DNA from: Neptunomonas japonica JAMM 1380
Lineage (GTDB): Bacteria > Pseudomonadota > Gammaproteobacteria > Pseudomonadales > Balneatricaceae
Direction of reading: 5' to 3'
Length of the DNA stretch: 64,000 nucleotides
NCBI RefSeq assembly: GCF_016592555.1
Contig: NZ_AP014546.1
Span: 868,001-932,000, forward strand
The translations under genes and the position numbers were made by a program. Shown one piece after another: positions 62,974 to 64,000 of the stretch (the first letter of the stretch is position 1; each line of letters begins with the position of its first letter). Below the pieces are notes generated by a model. That model had not been told where the DNA came from, did not search any database, and saw only the letters and a list, made by a program, of their open reading frames with translations.

Positions 62974-63873
62974 TCAGAAAGGAAAGACAGAAGAAGATTT
63001 TTTGTGTTCTTCTCTCAATAAATTTATTGTGGGCCCATCTAGTTGGCTGAGCATCTGAGTTCGTTCAGATAAAAAGTACTTTAGTTGCTCCGGAGTTTGA
63101 GCTACTCCTTCGCCTTTAAGGCGGTCTGCCTCAGGTGTATCGGTAAAGAAAAATGTGAATAAATTAGCATCAAAGTGGTCCGAGTTATAAACTTTTTCAG
63201 CTGCAGATTCTGCTTCAGGTATGTTTAAAATATGACATTGTGTTTCCAGTTGGTTCGCTGCTGCATATTTTTTCACTTCACCAATCGGTCTGAATAACAG
63301 CATTCTTCTGTAGAAGCTTAAGTGCTTCTTCGTGACAGAGCAGGCAACATCAGTTGCATTTTTATGCCTCACAAATTCAAACATTAGCTTGTAAAGGTAC
63401 ATGGCAATATTATGCTTGCGATAATCAGGGTTGATCGCTAATGAAGTGACTTCTATTAAGCGATGCCCTTCTTTTCGTAATTGTTTAATGTTGTTGCCGC
63501 AAATCTCCTCCATAGGTAATCCTAAAGAAGAATCTGTAACGATAGTCAGTGTTCCAATTATTAGGCTTCCTTCATCTAGTTTAGAAAAGTTTGGCTTTTC
63601 TTTGTCTAGTTCAGGATGATAAACCGCAATCAGAATGCGCGTATTGGGTAATAAATGATATTTGGTGAAACGTATCTTATCACCGGTGTCGCTCTGAAGC
63701 CCTGCTTGGACATAAGAGTCCCAAACTAGTTCGTAAGCTTTTTCAATTTCTTCTGTTGATTGGGCTATCTTAAAAGTAATTGCGCAACTGTCGAGGCTAT
63801 CAATCAGGTTGCTTCTACGTAACCTAACTGCACGTCGACGTTCAATATTGTTGTTATCCACACTTGGCCTCAT
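62974..63873 (-). CDS. PEP-CTERM/exosortase-associated acyltransferase (N-acyl amino acid synthase-like), second copy
   Basis: A 299-residue relative of the acyltransferase at 57440, diverged but recognisable by YELVWDSYVQAGL, RFTKYHLLPNTRILIA, GTLTIVTDSSLGLPMEEI and EVTSLAINPDYRKHNIAMYL. It likely makes a long-chain N-acyl amino acid from acyl-ACP. The ATG at 63873 has a poor ribosome binding site, but no other start is available upstream in frame within the window. It probably forms an operon with the ThiF-like gene. Its promoter region runs into the right edge (63874-64000), in which I see no sigma-54 site. Confidence 0.86.
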   Translation of the reverse strand: MRPSVDNNNIERRRAVRLRRSNLIDSLDSCAITFKIAQSTEEIEKAYELVWDSYVQAGLQSDTGDKIRFTKYHLLPNTRILIAVYHPELDKEKPNFSKLDEGSLIIGTLTIVTDSSLGLPMEEICGNNIKQLRKEGHRLIEVTSLAINPDYRKHNIAMYLYKLMFEFVRHKNATDVACSVTKKHLSFYRRMLLFRPIGEVKKYAAANQLETQCHILNIPEAESAAEKVYNSDHFDANLFTFFFTDTPEADRLKGEGVAQTPEQLKYFLSERTQMLSQLDGPTINLLREEHKKSSSVFPF

Positions 63874-64000
63874 TGATTCGTCGCTAGGTTTGTCAAATGT
63901 GCTGCTAACTGGGGGCAGCAGCGATACATCAAAAATATGACAATTTATAAAGTATTTAATCTTTACAAATTAGTGTAGGACAATCTGTCGCAGAAGCAAA

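Noticed and set aside
63870..63929. 19-residue ORF overlapping the start of the second acyltransferase
   Set aside because: No ribosome binding site is visible and the frame is short, so I cannot support it as a gene.

Overview
The window looks like the chromosome of a marine-type gammaproteobacterium with moderate to low GC, possibly close to the Oceanospirillaceae; this is inference from gene order and protein resemblance. The first 14 kb is conserved housekeeping DNA: the lptD-surA-pdxA-rsmA-apaG-apaH-glpE-cca run on the minus strand, facing away from amgK-murU-djlA, followed by rpe-gph. This order is familiar from Pseudomonas and its relatives.

From 14.4 kb to about 31.7 kb lies a classic exosortase A (XrtA) exopolysaccharide locus on the plus strand: export lipoprotein, chain-length protein, tyrosine autokinase with a tyrosine-rich tail, outer-membrane barrel, polysaccharide deacetylase, FemAB-like protein, glycosyltransferases, exosortase A fused to an EpsI domain, a glutamine amidotransferase and an O-antigen-ligase-like protein. 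From 31.7 to 38 kb sits a more AT-rich cargo: a TPR protein with no usable start codon, a Kdo-transferase-like (WaaA-like) protein, a Wzx-type flippase, a pyruvyltransferase-like protein, an acyltransferase and an SGNH hydrolase. From 38 to 49 kb come a double VanZ-like membrane protein, a large secreted protein of unrecognised family, and a minus-strand operon of two AsnB-like proteins without the catalytic cysteine, a CelD/BcsL-type acetyltransferase and a DegT aminotransferase. From 49.3 to 57 kb are the exosortase-associated ACP, a fused hydrolase 2-hydrolase 1 protein, a glycosyltransferase, the PLP decarboxylase and acyl-CoA ligase pair, a trypsin-like protease and a low-molecular-weight tyrosine phosphatase.

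The last 7 kb is the most distinctive part. Three tandem PEP-CTERM proteins, the probable substrates of XrtA, are bracketed by two N-acyl-amino-acid-synthase-like (exosortase-associated) acyltransferases. One of these is next to a ThiF/E1-like adenylating enzyme, and the other is preceded by a 38-codon small ORF. Each PEP-CTERM gene and the first acyltransferase has a sigma-54 type -24/-12 promoter. About 62 bp (or 83 bp) further upstream lies a 17-bp T-rich imperfect inverted repeat that resembles an enhancer site. The PEP-CTERM leaders carry a conserved hairpin that could also pair with the ribosome binding site. The overall picture is a polysaccharide capsule or biofilm matrix plus sorted surface proteins, with the surface proteins and acyl signal or lipid synthesis switched on together by an RpoN-dependent activator that is not encoded in this window.
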